Notes under the pieces: model-generated | What the model was told of the DNA's origin: nothing | The model's input: only the letters and a program-made list of their open reading frames with translations | Databases searched by the model: none | Assembly: GCA_018223105.1 (NCBI GenBank) | Contig: JAAEYY010000004.1 | Span: forward strand, 48,939-112,938 | Direction: 5' to 3' | DNA: 64,000 nt | DNA from: a bacterium | GTDB lineage: Bacteria > Bacteroidota > Bacteroidia > NS11-12g > UBA9320 | Made by a program: the position numbers and the translations under genes | In this document: one piece after another, positions 42,239 to 52,505 of the stretch | How the letters are laid out: every line of letters starts with the position of its first letter | How positions within the stretch are numbered: the first letter of the stretch is position 1

Positions 42239-44533
42239 ATGATGAAGTTTCCATTTTCCATACTGATCCAACTTTTTAGCCTGCTGATCATATTGGTACA
42301 GGGAACTTCATCTTTTGCTCAATTTGAATACAGTCATTGGTATTTTGGAGATGAGGCTGGTTTGGATTTTCGCACGGACCCACCTACTGTGCTAAACAAT
42401 GGTAAAATAGTAACGGATGAAGGAAGTGCCAGTATCTGTGATTCTTTAGGTAATCTTCTCTTTTATACGGATGGGATAACCATTTGGAATGCCGATCATG
42501 ATACTCTACTCAATGGCTCTCAGCTCGATGGACATACCAGTAGTTTTCAATCTGCATTGATTTTAAAACAGCCCGGAAGTGATAGCTTGTACTATATTTT
42601 TACTACGGGATTAATAGGGAGTGGAACAGTGTCATATACTATTGTTGACCTTAGCTTGGATAATGGAAGAGGCGGAGTAACTTCTAAAAACAATGTATTA
42701 CTAAACAATTCTGGCGAGACGATTACAGCTTGCTATCATTCAAACAAAGAGGATATTTGGATACTCACGAGGCAGTATCCCGCAACTGATTTGTACGCTT
42801 ATAGATTAACCAGCTCAGGGCTTGCCTTGTCGCCTGTTGTTAGCACTTTAAGTGCGCAGTATTTGTTTGGTGCTCTTAGAATAAGCAATGATGCCACGAA
42901 CTTAATGAGCAGAGGCAGTAAGCTTGTGAATGGGAATTTTAAACAGCTGGTTTTTTGCTGGGATTTTGATCCATCTAGCGGGACAATTAGTAATGAGAAA
43001 ACATGGTATTCAGATGGATCAATTTTGGATGTTTTAAGTTCTTCTAATGATCGGTTTTTGTATTTGATTGAAACTGATCTGGGGAACACCGGAAAAAGAA
43101 AATTGACTCAATATGAAATTGAGCAGTTACAAAATCCCGTGATCTATATTGACACTTTGGGCTTTGATTTGGTAACAAATACAACTCATTCGAGAATGGA
43201 AATGGGACTTGACGGCAGAATTTATATCTTAGATGTAAATAGTCCATCCTTCCTTTCAGTTGTCGGGGCTCCTAATCTACCTGAAATGGAAGCAGATTAT
43301 AAGTCAAATCATATTGATCTCAGTCCAAATGAAGCGATTCGGGGATTGCCACATTTTAATATTAACAATTTTGTCTTTAATCCGAAATGGCGGATTGAAG
43401 GTAGGTGTTTAGATGACATCAGAGTGAGTATAATAAATCACGCGTTAGATAGCCTCCAACTCTTTGTGGATTCAACTTACCATTCGACTTATTTTGATTC
43501 CACATTTACTCCTGATAATATTCCCTCCGGGAATTATAAACTTACTGCTAAGGTCTACTTTAAAGGAGCCTACCGATTTCTTTCGGACTCATTGATCATC
43601 CATCAACCACCTATATTGGATTTAGGTCCCGATAGCTTGCTCTGTAACAACGAAACACTATACCGGGACTTCACAGGACTTGGATTAGACAGTTTGCTCT
43701 GGTCGGATGGTAATAGGGACAGTTTACGTGAGATTAATAGTGATGGTCTGTATCATGTGACGGTTTTTAAAAACTCATGTACTACCACAGATTCAGTTAA
43801 ATCATTATTTATTAATTGTAGTATTAAAGATAGCTTACTATGTGAGGGTGATCAAACCATATTAAGACTAGAAGAAGAACGCATCGATTCAGTTTTTTGG
43901 GACACAAAAGATGGCAATGTTTTTATTACGTGGGGTTCTGAACTTCAATACCAGTTCTCTTCCCATGGTTTTTATGAGCTTGATTTAACGGTTTATAAAG
44001 AAGGACTTCAACGGAACATCAAACACAACATTGAAATAAGAAAACAGCCAAGACCAGTTCTTCCTGAAGACACGATTATATGCGAAAAGTTTCAACTTTC
44101 ACCTCAAGTGGATAGTAGCTTTTATATCTTTCAATGGCTTGATGGTTCTGAACCCTGGAGCAGAGTAATCACTTCTTCTGGTCAATACATCTTGGTATTA
44201 GACAGCAGCGGTTGTTCCGTAAAGGATACTATAAATCTGAGCATAGAAAATTGTATCTGTGAGCTTTTTGTGCCTTCTGCATTTAGTCCAAATTATGATG
44301 GTATTAATGACTCCTTTTCAGTGTATTCCGATTGTGATTTCGAACGCTATGAATTGATTTTATTTAATCGATGGGGCGAGAAAATGTTGACTTACTATAG
44401 CCCTTCAGTGAAGTGGAGTGGAGAGTACAAAGGTGCTATGTGCCAAAGTGGCTATTACGTTTACACTCTTACAACCAAGAAAAAGGGTGAAGAGATCAAA
44501 TTCAAAAAAGGCATAATATATCTATTAGAATGA
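42239..44533 (+). CDS. Secreted protein with gliding-motility-type (T9SS type B) C-terminal domain
   Basis: The start is taken at ATG 42239, 9 bp after the -7 box; a TTG at 42227 lies inside that box. The product is about 764 residues: a signal peptide ending SSFAQF; a propeller-like N-terminal region (YWYFGDEAGLDF, DGITIWNADHD, SALILKQPGSDSLYYIFTTG); Ig-like or PKD-like modules; and a C-terminal type B domain (FVPSAFSPNYDGINDSF, YELILFNRWGEKM, GYYVYTLTTKKKGEE). It should be exported by T9SS. Its stop overlaps the start of a response regulator (ATGA), an unusual coupling. Confidence 0.9.
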   Translation: MMKFPFSILIQLFSLLIILVQGTSSFAQFEYSHWYFGDEAGLDFRTDPPTVLNNGKIVTDEGSASICDSLGNLLFYTDGITIWNADHDTLLNGSQLDGHTSSFQSALILKQPGSDSLYYIFTTGLIGSGTVSYTIVDLSLDNGRGGVTSKNNVLLNNSGETITACYHSNKEDIWILTRQYPATDLYAYRLTSSGLALSPVVSTLSAQYLFGALRISNDATNLMSRGSKLVNGNFKQLVFCWDFDPSSGTISNEKTWYSDGSILDVLSSSNDRFLYLIETDLGNTGKRKLTQYEIEQLQNPVIYIDTLGFDLVTNTTHSRMEMGLDGRIYILDVNSPSFLSVVGAPNLPEMEADYKSNHIDLSPNEAIRGLPHFNINNFVFNPKWRIEGRCLDDIRVSIINHALDSLQLFVDSTYHSTYFDSTFTPDNIPSGNYKLTAKVYFKGAYRFLSDSLIIHQPPILDLGPDSLLCNNETLYRDFTGLGLDSLLWSDGNRDSLREINSDGLYHVTVFKNSCTTTDSVKSLFINCSIKDSLLCEGDQTILRLEEERIDSVFWDTKDGNVFITWGSELQYQFSSHGFYELDLTVYKEGLQRNIKHNIEIRKQPRPVLPEDTIICEKFQLSPQVDSSFYIFQWLDGSEPWSRVITSSGQYILVLDSSGCSVKDTINLSIENCICELFVPSAFSPNYDGINDSFSVYSDCDFERYELILFNRWGEKMLTYYSPSVKWSGEYKGAMCQSGYYVYTLTTKKKGEEIKFKKGIIYLLE

Positions 44534-45189
44534 AAGCAAATAGTGAGAGAACAACTGTAGGTATTATTGATGATCATGCGCTGTTCAGAGCGTCGCTAAC
44601 TTCCTTGTTGACCGATAATCATCAATATGAAGTGATTATTGAAAGCAGTAACGGGAAAGAGTTTCTTGAAGAGGTGAAAATAAAATCAATTCCATCACTG
44701 GTATTGGTTGATTATGAAATGCCGGTAATGGATGGTTTTGAAACAATAAAAGCAGTGAGGAAGAAGTATGGAGAGAGCCCCATGCTAATTGTGCTATCTA
44801 TGTATGAAGAAAAAAGAATTGTAGATAGGATGTTTGATTACGGAGCCAATGGTTTTGTGTCGAAATCCAGTGGTGCAGAAATTTTGTTTGATGCAATTAA
44901 ACAAGTTCAGAAAAGCGGATTTTACCTGAGCCCAAGAATTACTTCGATTATGATGAATGAAAGGAAAAATAAAAAACCCATGCTAAGTCTAGTTGAACAA
45001 CAAATAATTACTCTGATTTGCGATCAAAAAACAAATGCGGAAGTTGCAAAAGCACTCAAGCTTAAACGGAACACCGTGAACACCTATAGAACCCGGATTT
45101 TGGAGAAGCTTTCCTTGCATAATACAGCAGGATTAGTGATTTATGCCATTCAACATGGCCTTTACAATGCTCGAAATAGACCTTTATAA
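44530..45189 (+). CDS. Orphan NarL-type response regulator coupled to a secreted protein
   Basis: A 219-residue regulator: receiver with IIDDHALFRASL, phospho-acceptor in LVLVDYEMPVMDG and lysine in GFVSKSSG. The HTH is LVEQQIITLICDQKTNAEVA then KALKLKRNTVNTYRTRIL. No kinase gene is adjacent on this strand; the nearest is the HisKA_3 kinase at 39746-40483. It overlaps the T9SS cargo gene by 4 bp, so both proteins are made from one message. Confidence 0.92.
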   Translation: MKANSERTTVGIIDDHALFRASLTSLLTDNHQYEVIIESSNGKEFLEEVKIKSIPSLVLVDYEMPVMDGFETIKAVRKKYGESPMLIVLSMYEEKRIVDRMFDYGANGFVSKSSGAEILFDAIKQVQKSGFYLSPRITSIMMNERKNKKPMLSLVEQQIITLICDQKTNAEVAKALKLKRNTVNTYRTRILEKLSLHNTAGLVIYAIQHGLYNARNRPL

Positions 45190-45190
45190 A

Positions 45191-47371
45191 TTACCTTAAC
45201 AAAGTAAACGTCCCATGCTCAAACCGCTTCATCCGTTCTGCATTAATCTCAATCATGTAAACATACACTCCGGCCTGGCATAATTTGCCTTCGTAGATCC
45301 CGTCCCAACCTTCGTTTCCTGAATAAATACATTCACCCCAACGATTGAAAATTGAGATGGTATAAGAATCAATATTTACTGTTGTTGGTCTGAATTTCTC
45401 ATTTAGATTATTTAAATCAGGTGAAAAAGCATTGGGGATCCAATATTGAGGTTTTGGTGGACAAAATTCATAGACATAAATACTGTCGATTACTTCACAA
45501 AACGGGCGACTTACAGATAAGCTATACCAACCGGTGTCGGTTATTATAGTGGAATGACTCAGAGAACCTGTACTCCACAAATATTTATAATCTTGGTTTT
45601 GCTCTACTGCTATAGTTAAGGATGCATTATTGCAGGTGAATGTATCCGGGATGAGTTGTATTTCGGGAGGGTCTGAGGCTTCAAGTTGCATGGTGTCTCC
45701 GCCCGGGCAATTCAATGAATCTTGAACTCTTACATGATACATTCCGGCTTGAAAAGCTACGGTGTATTCAAGGCTGTCTCCGTTGCTCCATTGATAAGAA
45801 TGAAGATCTTCCCCTTTTGCTTTGATCGTGTATTCAAAGAGGCCGCAAAACGCGGTATCCGGACCCACATATACTTGTGCTTGGGGATGATGTCCTATGT
45901 GAATTGTATCTCTGAGTTTAGTTCCGTTAAAATCTACTTCAAGTTCGTATTTCCCTGAATCAGAGATGTATAAGAATGAATCTCTACTACCATCCAACCA
46001 TAAATGGGGAAAGGAATCGGCATTGTATTGAGAGTGAATGATAAGACTATCGTCTGAACAAATTGTGGTATCATTACCAATGAAAGGGGGGAGGTATGGT
46101 ACTTCGTAGAAGTGGACCTTTGAATTTCGATAATTAGAAAGCATTAAAGTAGTTCCATTATATGAAATTTCCCCGACCATTAATTTGCTAAGGTCATCTG
46201 GGGAGGCCCAATATGAATGACTGAAAGTCCAAAGATCATTAGTTAACGAGTAGGCATTATACCCTGACCGGCTAAATGGATTTCCGGTTACTGGGTCGGT
46301 ATGAAATCCTGAAAAGCAAATTAATTCCGAGTTTAGCAGTGCCATGTCAAGACCAAAATAAGCATCGTAAGATCTATTAGCAGCTGTAAGTTTTTGTTTG
46401 AACTCCCATACTTCATTGATTTTCTTGTAATAGTAAATAGCACCTGATTTATACAGGTAATTATCACCATTTTCATCCAAGCTTGTTCGACTTGAAACAA
46501 TTAATTTATCGCCATTAATAGCTAGTCTTACTCCAAAGTTGTCATATTCTTCATGATCAAAGGGTACAATTTTTTGTTTAAAGAGCCAGGTATTGCCTTC
46601 TAACTTATAGTAATAAACCGAGCCGCAACTATGCCCGAGACTGCTGTTGTTTGCATCATAATCGTCGAGAATGGCATTGATGACGAGATCTGATTCAAAG
46701 GCTTTTAAGGAGTACCCAAAGCTAATTCCTTCAAAGCGTAAAGGAGGTACTATTTTAGAATGGAACTTAAAAGTGTCACTATCAAGTTGGTAAATATACA
46801 CTGCCCCTACCTCCCTTTTATTATTATTACCGTTCTGATCCAGATTAGATCTGCTTCCGATAAATAGCCAATTTTTATTGAGTTCTACGGATCGTCCAAA
46901 TAAACCAATAGCCTCAGGGTCTGGAGCAATAATTCTTTGTGTATGTTCCCATTTTTCATTCTTCAGAGTGTACACTGTAACAGAACCAACCCGCTCCATT
47001 AATGTCCCTTGAAGTTTAATGCTATCTAAAGCTCCCACAACCGTAAATCTTTCGTTCATATCGCAATCAAAGCCAAAATGGTTATTGCTATTTATACTGC
47101 TTTCAATAACTTCATGATTGAATTTCCACTCACCATTCTCATTTTTCTTATAAAAAAAGACCTGATTTTTATAGAAGTTTTTATTGCATACAACAGCGTG
47201 ATTTCCATATAAAGCATGTTCTTGGCCGAAAAATTCTGCCGAAGGATCTGATTGCCCCATTGGGGGTAATGCTGTATAGACTAAATCTTGTGGTTGAGCT
47301 AGAAGCTTGAAAGGAGCTATAACTATTAGGATAAGAGTAACAAATGAGATATATGAATTACACTTAGTCAC
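45191..47371 (-). CDS. Secreted propeller-like protein, T9SS type B sorted (paralogue 1)
   Basis: A 726-residue protein starting at GTG: signal peptide (VTLILIVIAPFKLLAQ), then PQDLVYTALPPMGQS and repeated FG-GAP-like blades (GSVTVYTLKNEKWEHTQRI, GAVYIYQLDSDTFKFHSKI, GAIYYYKKINEVWEFKQKL). From FIGNDTTICSD onward come Ig-like modules and the type B domain (WIPNAFSPDLNNLNEKFRP, YTISIFNRWGECIY, AGVYVYMIEINAERMK). The start is 4 bp after the stop of paralogue 2, so they are co-transcribed. Probably a surface or adhesin-type protein. Confidence 0.9.
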   Translation of the reverse strand: MTKCNSYISFVTLILIVIAPFKLLAQPQDLVYTALPPMGQSDPSAEFFGQEHALYGNHAVVCNKNFYKNQVFFYKKNENGEWKFNHEVIESSINSNNHFGFDCDMNERFTVVGALDSIKLQGTLMERVGSVTVYTLKNEKWEHTQRIIAPDPEAIGLFGRSVELNKNWLFIGSRSNLDQNGNNNKREVGAVYIYQLDSDTFKFHSKIVPPLRFEGISFGYSLKAFESDLVINAILDDYDANNSSLGHSCGSVYYYKLEGNTWLFKQKIVPFDHEEYDNFGVRLAINGDKLIVSSRTSLDENGDNYLYKSGAIYYYKKINEVWEFKQKLTAANRSYDAYFGLDMALLNSELICFSGFHTDPVTGNPFSRSGYNAYSLTNDLWTFSHSYWASPDDLSKLMVGEISYNGTTLMLSNYRNSKVHFYEVPYLPPFIGNDTTICSDDSLIIHSQYNADSFPHLWLDGSRDSFLYISDSGKYELEVDFNGTKLRDTIHIGHHPQAQVYVGPDTAFCGLFEYTIKAKGEDLHSYQWSNGDSLEYTVAFQAGMYHVRVQDSLNCPGGDTMQLEASDPPEIQLIPDTFTCNNASLTIAVEQNQDYKYLWSTGSLSHSTIITDTGWYSLSVSRPFCEVIDSIYVYEFCPPKPQYWIPNAFSPDLNNLNEKFRPTTVNIDSYTISIFNRWGECIYSGNEGWDGIYEGKLCQAGVYVYMIEINAERMKRFEHGTFTLLR

Positions 47372-47375
47372 AACA

Positions 47376-49562
47376 TTACCTCATTAAAGTAAACGTCCCA
47401 TGCTCATACCGCTTCATCCCTTCTGCATTAATCTCAATCATGTAAACATATACTCCGGCTTGGCATAATTTGCCTTCGTAGATCCCGTTCCAACCTTCGT
47501 TTCCTGAATAAATACATTCACCCCAACGATTAAAAATTGAGATTGTATAAGAATTGATGTTGACCGTAGTTGGTCTGAATTTCTCATTTAGATTATTTAA
47601 ATCGGGTGAAAAAGCATTGGGGATCCAATATTGAGGCTTTGGTGGACAAAACTCATAGACATAAATACTATCGATTTCTTCACAAAACGGTCGGCTCACA
47701 GATAAGCTATACCAGCCGGTGTCGGTGATTATAGTGGAATGACTCTGAGAACCGGTACTCCACAAATATTGATAATCTTGGTTTTGCTCTACCGCTATTG
47801 TTAAGGATGCATTATTGCAGGTGAATGTATCCGGGATGAGTTGTATTTCTGGAGGTTCTAAGGCTTCAAGTTGCATGGTGTCTCCGCCCGGGCAATTCAA
47901 TGAATCTTGTACTCTCACATGATACATTCCGGCTTGAAAAGCTACGGTGTATTCGAGGCTGTCTCCATTACTCCATTGGTAAGAATGAAGATCTTCTCCT
48001 TTTGCTTTGATTGTGTATTCAAACAGGCCACAAAACGCGGTATCCGGACCCACATATACTTGTGCTTGAGGGTGATGCCATATGTGGATCGAATCTCTGA
48101 GTTTCGTTCCATTAAAATCTACTTCAAGTTCATATTTCCCTGAATCAGAGATGAGTATGAATGAATCTCTACTTCCATCCGACCATAAATGGGGAAAGGA
48201 ATCGGCATTGTACTGAGAGTGAATGATAAGACTGTTGTCTGAACAAATTGTGGTATCATTACCAATGAAAGGAGGGAGATATGGAACTTCGTAGAAATGG
48301 ACTTCATATGACCTTCTATTGGTTAATAGAAGAGTAGTCCCATTAAATGAAACTTCACCAAAATAAAATGAGTTTGTATCACCGTCAGGGTTCCAGTATT
48401 CCTTAGATAATTGCCATTTATTATTTGAATTTAATGTGTAGCAATAATATCCTGAGCGTTTATAATTAGCTCCTGTGGTTGTATGTGGCAACCACCCTGA
48501 ATTGCAGAATAACATATTCTTATAAATTAAAGTTGAATATCCATAGTCTCCATCATAAGATCTGATAGGAGCTGCAAGTTTTTGTTGATATTCAAATGAT
48601 CCATTTTCCATAGAGTAATAATAGATAGCTCCTGAACTAAACACATAGCCATTGGAGTTCTGATCCGTACTTGACTGACTACGTACTACTAAATCTCTAC
48701 CTTTTAAATCAATATTGCCTCCAAAACTTTCACCAGTATTTCTGTCATGCGCACAAAGCTTTTGATTGAATACCCATTGATTAGACTCAAACTTGTAAAT
48801 ATAAACAGCACCTGCACCAGCAATGAAATTTTGAAAATTTTCATCATAAAAATCTGCAGCCCCTATCGCTAATAAATCATTATGAACGGATAAGCCCCAA
48901 TCTACTGAAGCCATATTTCGTCTTGGTAAGCATATTTTTTGATTGAAAACCCATTTATTATTTTGTAGTTGATAATGATAAACAGCTCCGGTTCCACTGA
49001 TCCAATTTGATTGATTTTCATCGGTACTTGAATGGCTGGAAATGAGTAAATTATGATCACTTATGTCGAGCTGAAAGCCAAATTCATCTTCGGTTTCACC
49101 ATCAAACGGTGTGATTTTTTGATGAAAGGTCCATTGATCTGCAACACTAAGTTTATAAATAAGTACAGAACCTGTGATTCTTTCATTTCCATTCTTGCTA
49201 CTAGTATCACCAACAGCAGAGATTGCAATAAAACTATCATTCATTGCACAAGTCCAACCGAGTCTTGATAAGGTCCCTAGGTTTTTAGGTCGGATTGTTT
49301 GATGTAAGTTCCATACACCATTGGTTTGGCGCTTGTAAATATAGAAGAAATTACTATCGAGAGACTCTGGGTTAGTAATAACTGCAAAGTTTGAGTTTAA
49401 TGCAGTGCTATAACCAAATCCATGTCTAAGTGGAATACTTTGCCCCATTGGGGGTAATGCCGTATAGACTAAATCTTGCGGTTGAGCATGTACGTAAGAA
49501 GATGCTCCAAAATTTAAAAAAGCAATTAAAGTTAAAATGCTGTATGTCAGTCGCTTATGCAT
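47376..49562 (-). CDS. Secreted propeller-like protein, T9SS type B sorted (paralogue 2)
   Basis: A 728-residue tandem paralogue of the preceding entry with the same layout: signal peptide (ILTLIAFLNFGASSYVHAQ), PQDLVYTALPPMGQS, FG-GAP-like blades (GSVLIYKLSVADQWTFHQKI, GAVYHYQLQNNKWVFNQKI, GAVYIYKFESNQWVFNQKL), and the type B domain. The C-terminal ~300 residues are almost identical to paralogue 1, while the propellers have drifted much further. It is the first gene of the pair. A strong terminator of the upstream gene lies just before it. Confidence 0.9.
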   Translation of the reverse strand: MHKRLTYSILTLIAFLNFGASSYVHAQPQDLVYTALPPMGQSIPLRHGFGYSTALNSNFAVITNPESLDSNFFYIYKRQTNGVWNLHQTIRPKNLGTLSRLGWTCAMNDSFIAISAVGDTSSKNGNERITGSVLIYKLSVADQWTFHQKITPFDGETEDEFGFQLDISDHNLLISSHSSTDENQSNWISGTGAVYHYQLQNNKWVFNQKICLPRRNMASVDWGLSVHNDLLAIGAADFYDENFQNFIAGAGAVYIYKFESNQWVFNQKLCAHDRNTGESFGGNIDLKGRDLVVRSQSSTDQNSNGYVFSSGAIYYYSMENGSFEYQQKLAAPIRSYDGDYGYSTLIYKNMLFCNSGWLPHTTTGANYKRSGYYCYTLNSNNKWQLSKEYWNPDGDTNSFYFGEVSFNGTTLLLTNRRSYEVHFYEVPYLPPFIGNDTTICSDNSLIIHSQYNADSFPHLWSDGSRDSFILISDSGKYELEVDFNGTKLRDSIHIWHHPQAQVYVGPDTAFCGLFEYTIKAKGEDLHSYQWSNGDSLEYTVAFQAGMYHVRVQDSLNCPGGDTMQLEALEPPEIQLIPDTFTCNNASLTIAVEQNQDYQYLWSTGSQSHSTIITDTGWYSLSVSRPFCEEIDSIYVYEFCPPKPQYWIPNAFSPDLNNLNEKFRPTTVNINSYTISIFNRWGECIYSGNEGWNGIYEGKLCQAGVYVYMIEINAEGMKRYEHGTFTLMR

Positions 49563-49601
49563 TTAGAGGCTGAGTATACCAAATATAGTGAATTTTAAAG
49601 T

Positions 49602-49633
49602 AAAAAGAGGCTTCAGGAATGAAGCCTCTTTTT
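49602..49633. terminator. Rho-independent terminator
   Basis: AAAAAGAGGCTTC (49602-49614) and GAAGCCTCTTTTT (49621-49633) form a 13-bp stem with a 6-base loop and T-runs on both strands. It ends the minus-strand glycine-rich gene and insulates the paralogue pair. Confidence 0.9.
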
Positions 49634-49651
49634 AATCGGTATTATAGCTAT

Positions 49652-52252
49652 TTACTCAGAAACGATTAATTTTCTTCGATCATAGTTTCCATCTTGTTCA
49701 AGGATGATGACATAACTTCCTTGAGACAATGGGTTAAGGATTAAATTATTAGTGAATGAACCGGAGTAGATCAATCTACCATCCATTGAGTAAACAAAGT
49801 ACGAAACTTCAGTTTCAATGTTATTAGCTTGGAGAACAATCTGCTCATCCGGTTTTTGAATGACTTCTGCAATTTCGGTCAACTCAAGAAAATGATTGTC
49901 ATTTTGATCTGGGAAGGCCTCAGGTGCAGGTCCGTCAGCAAAAAAGTTGTCTGGAACAATACCATCTGGTTCATCAGTGCCGTCTGAACCATCAGGTCCA
50001 GTCTTTTCTTTGTATTTAATGATTTTAAATACGGGCCCATTCTCACCAGATCCAAGAGATTGAAGGTAAGTAATATAATCAGCATAATCATACTGACAGT
50101 TTCCAGAATGAACAATGGGTTTTCTCGGGTCATCTACGTCAGTTAAGTCATCTCTTAGAAATCCATTTGGCTCATAGAATAAGATTCTATGACTTCCATA
50201 TTTAATATCTACATTACCGGTTCCAAAGTCAATGATTGCGCTGTTTGCCCCAACAAGCAGATTGTTACCAGTTCCAGGAGTATAAGTTTGTAAAGGCTCA
50301 ACTTTGAACATCTTTTCCATCATGTCATAGAACAAATCATGTCTGTACATGTAGCAATTATACCGGTAGGTGTAGGGGCCGGATGTTGTTGTGTAATAAA
50401 GTACGGGTTGACCATCGTGATTTCCACTGAAATAGATGAAATCTGTGCCAGTATTATCATCAATTATCCATGGAGACCCATCAGTAGGAGTACCTGAATT
50501 ATTTACAACTCTCATAATGCTGAGGTTGGTACCTATGTAGGTAAAAACTTCTTCGCAATCACAAGTTTCAATTTCAATAGGAGGTAAAGGGGGCTCGCAG
50601 AATTCCCACCCATAAGAATTACAAGCTATTTGGTCAATGGTTAATCCACCTGAATAATTGAGTGCAAGTGGCAAGTTTTCATATTTGACGGAGTAACCTC
50701 CGGGGCCTCCTCCGCCTCCTCGACCACCTCGTAAGCTAACATGTGGGCCAAGCGCAAAGCCGCTAGGTGAAGCCTTCATAATCCATAAGGTTCCACAAGC
50801 GCCTCCGGATCCTCCGGAACCACCTTCAGCACCAATGCCACTTTCACCAAAGCCACCAGTTCCTCCAGGTAGAATAATTTCTGTAGGTGAAAAGCAACCT
50901 CCATCAGCGCCAAGAGCTCCGTCGCCACCAGTTCCTCCATCCCCTGCGGGATCTGCATGATGGCCGTTGGCTCCGTCAACAAAAATCATTTTTCTATTAG
51001 AGGCAATATTTGCTGATTTGGCGTAAGTGTTCATCTTAATTAGAACAATTCCTCCTCCACGCGCGCCTTCAGCTGCTTCAGTTCCATTACCACCAGCATT
51101 TCCGGCAGAATTTGAATAGGGGCTTGAGACGCTATTCGAGTTATTACCCCCGGTGCCTCCAAACCCTCCTGATCCTCCACCATCTCCAGCTTTAATTCCA
51201 GGATTACCTGCATCACCTAATCTCAGCACAGTCCATGGAGAACTTACATTAGGGCTTGCTGGGTCGTAGTGCACTACATTCCCAAGGTTTGTATAGGTTC
51301 CTGGGTTTACTGCATTATTCGCAGCATCACCATCTTGTCCATTGGATGGATCTGGTGAGTTTATTTTGAAATTTAAAAAATCTCGAGTAGGGTCTGAACT
51401 GCATAGGTATCCGCCTACTGTATTATCCAAACCTATTGGTGGTGCTTCGCCTTGAATAATCCCATTTGGAGAAGATGAGCTAGAAATTGGATATGCATAT
51501 GGGCCACCGGGCCAACCACCGCCACTTCCATTGTAGCTTGGAGCGGACAATCCACTGCCCGGTATACCTAGATCCGGACCGCCTGACCAATCATAGTGAT
51601 ATCCTTTGCCTATAGCATGTATAATTCCTCCATTAAAATCCAAGCTATTCCCAACCACTAGAGCGGCTATACCACCTGTTCCATCACCATGGTTATAAGC
51701 ATGGCATGTTAATTCTCCACCATCATTCAAATCGAGATCCCAGTACACGGGAACTCTTTGCACTTGAACACGAGTAGTAGATGTAAGAGTGGGTGAAAAC
51801 CAAACATTGGTGCCTTCTATTTCAACCTCGAGAATGCCTGTACCAGAGTTGTATGAGAGGACTTTTACCCTACAATGCTGCCCCACCTTATTGCTTCCTG
51901 TGTTATCTTCCATTTGTATAACAATACACCATTTGTTAGCAGGGAAATTGAGGTCTGGTAGGGTTTTACCACTAGGGGGTGATACTGTAAGTTCGTATAC
52001 TTCAGGTGTAACCGAAGTTTGAGTTACAGCAGTGACCCTTGCACGATCTTCATCCAAAAATTCTTGAGTAGAAACAGTTTTAGAAATCACATCAACTTCT
52101 GGACTACTTGAGCTTGACGGCCAACCGGCAAATTGAGCTTCAGACGTGAAATGAATAAACAAAATACTAAACGTGAGTAAAGCTAGTTTTCTGGTTTTGT
52201 TTTTGAATCCAATGTTAGGTGGATTCGTTAATTTTTTGAGGTAAGTTTTCAT
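49652..52252 (-). CDS. Glycine-rich secreted protein with T9SS type A sorting domain
   Basis: The start is taken at 52252 (MKTYLKKLTNPPNIG); an upstream in-frame start adds only AT-rich leader. The product is about 866 residues with a hydrophobic signal segment ending TSEAQF. Residues roughly 230-520 are extremely glycine-rich (GGGSGGFGGTGGNNSNS; GGTGGFGESGIGAEGGSGGS), a low-complexity, probably extended surface stretch. A carbohydrate-binding-like or receptor-like module may follow, then the type A domain (YFVYSMDGRLIYSGSF, LSQGSYVIILEQ, RRKLIVSE). A structural or matrix role is likely but unproven. Confidence 0.88.
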   Translation of the reverse strand: MKTYLKKLTNPPNIGFKNKTRKLALLTFSILFIHFTSEAQFAGWPSSSSSPEVDVISKTVSTQEFLDEDRARVTAVTQTSVTPEVYELTVSPPSGKTLPDLNFPANKWCIVIQMEDNTGSNKVGQHCRVKVLSYNSGTGILEVEIEGTNVWFSPTLTSTTRVQVQRVPVYWDLDLNDGGELTCHAYNHGDGTGGIAALVVGNSLDFNGGIIHAIGKGYHYDWSGGPDLGIPGSGLSAPSYNGSGGGWPGGPYAYPISSSSSPNGIIQGEAPPIGLDNTVGGYLCSSDPTRDFLNFKINSPDPSNGQDGDAANNAVNPGTYTNLGNVVHYDPASPNVSSPWTVLRLGDAGNPGIKAGDGGGSGGFGGTGGNNSNSVSSPYSNSAGNAGGNGTEAAEGARGGGIVLIKMNTYAKSANIASNRKMIFVDGANGHHADPAGDGGTGGDGALGADGGCFSPTEIILPGGTGGFGESGIGAEGGSGGSGGACGTLWIMKASPSGFALGPHVSLRGGRGGGGGPGGYSVKYENLPLALNYSGGLTIDQIACNSYGWEFCEPPLPPIEIETCDCEEVFTYIGTNLSIMRVVNNSGTPTDGSPWIIDDNTGTDFIYFSGNHDGQPVLYYTTTSGPYTYRYNCYMYRHDLFYDMMEKMFKVEPLQTYTPGTGNNLLVGANSAIIDFGTGNVDIKYGSHRILFYEPNGFLRDDLTDVDDPRKPIVHSGNCQYDYADYITYLQSLGSGENGPVFKIIKYKEKTGPDGSDGTDEPDGIVPDNFFADGPAPEAFPDQNDNHFLELTEIAEVIQKPDEQIVLQANNIETEVSYFVYSMDGRLIYSGSFTNNLILNPLSQGSYVIILEQDGNYDRRKLIVSE

Positions 52253-52505
52253 GTTGTTAATTATTAAATTTAAAAGAAAGAAGCTTGAAACCACAGATGC
52301 CCATTTTGAATTTCTAGGGGATCAAAGCATCCTTGAATCTCCCTCAAAGTGAAGCAATGAAAACTTATTTTTTCCTATCTATTTGAAGACGATTTATGTA
52401 TTCAAATAGAAGTATTGATTGTATCTAAATGAAGGTTTTAATAGTGGTTTTATCAGGTAATCAGCTATTTAGCTTAGTTTAAAAATTTGTGATACCACGC
52501 GTTAT

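Noticed and set aside
47252..49457. Matches of 15/18 to the TTACCCCAATTGGGGTAA operator at 47252-47269 and 49440-49457
   Set aside because: Both lie in the same codons of two paralogous secreted proteins (encoding the PPMGQS text), so common ancestry of coding sequence explains them. I do not count them as operators, but they weaken the case for the other near matches somewhat.
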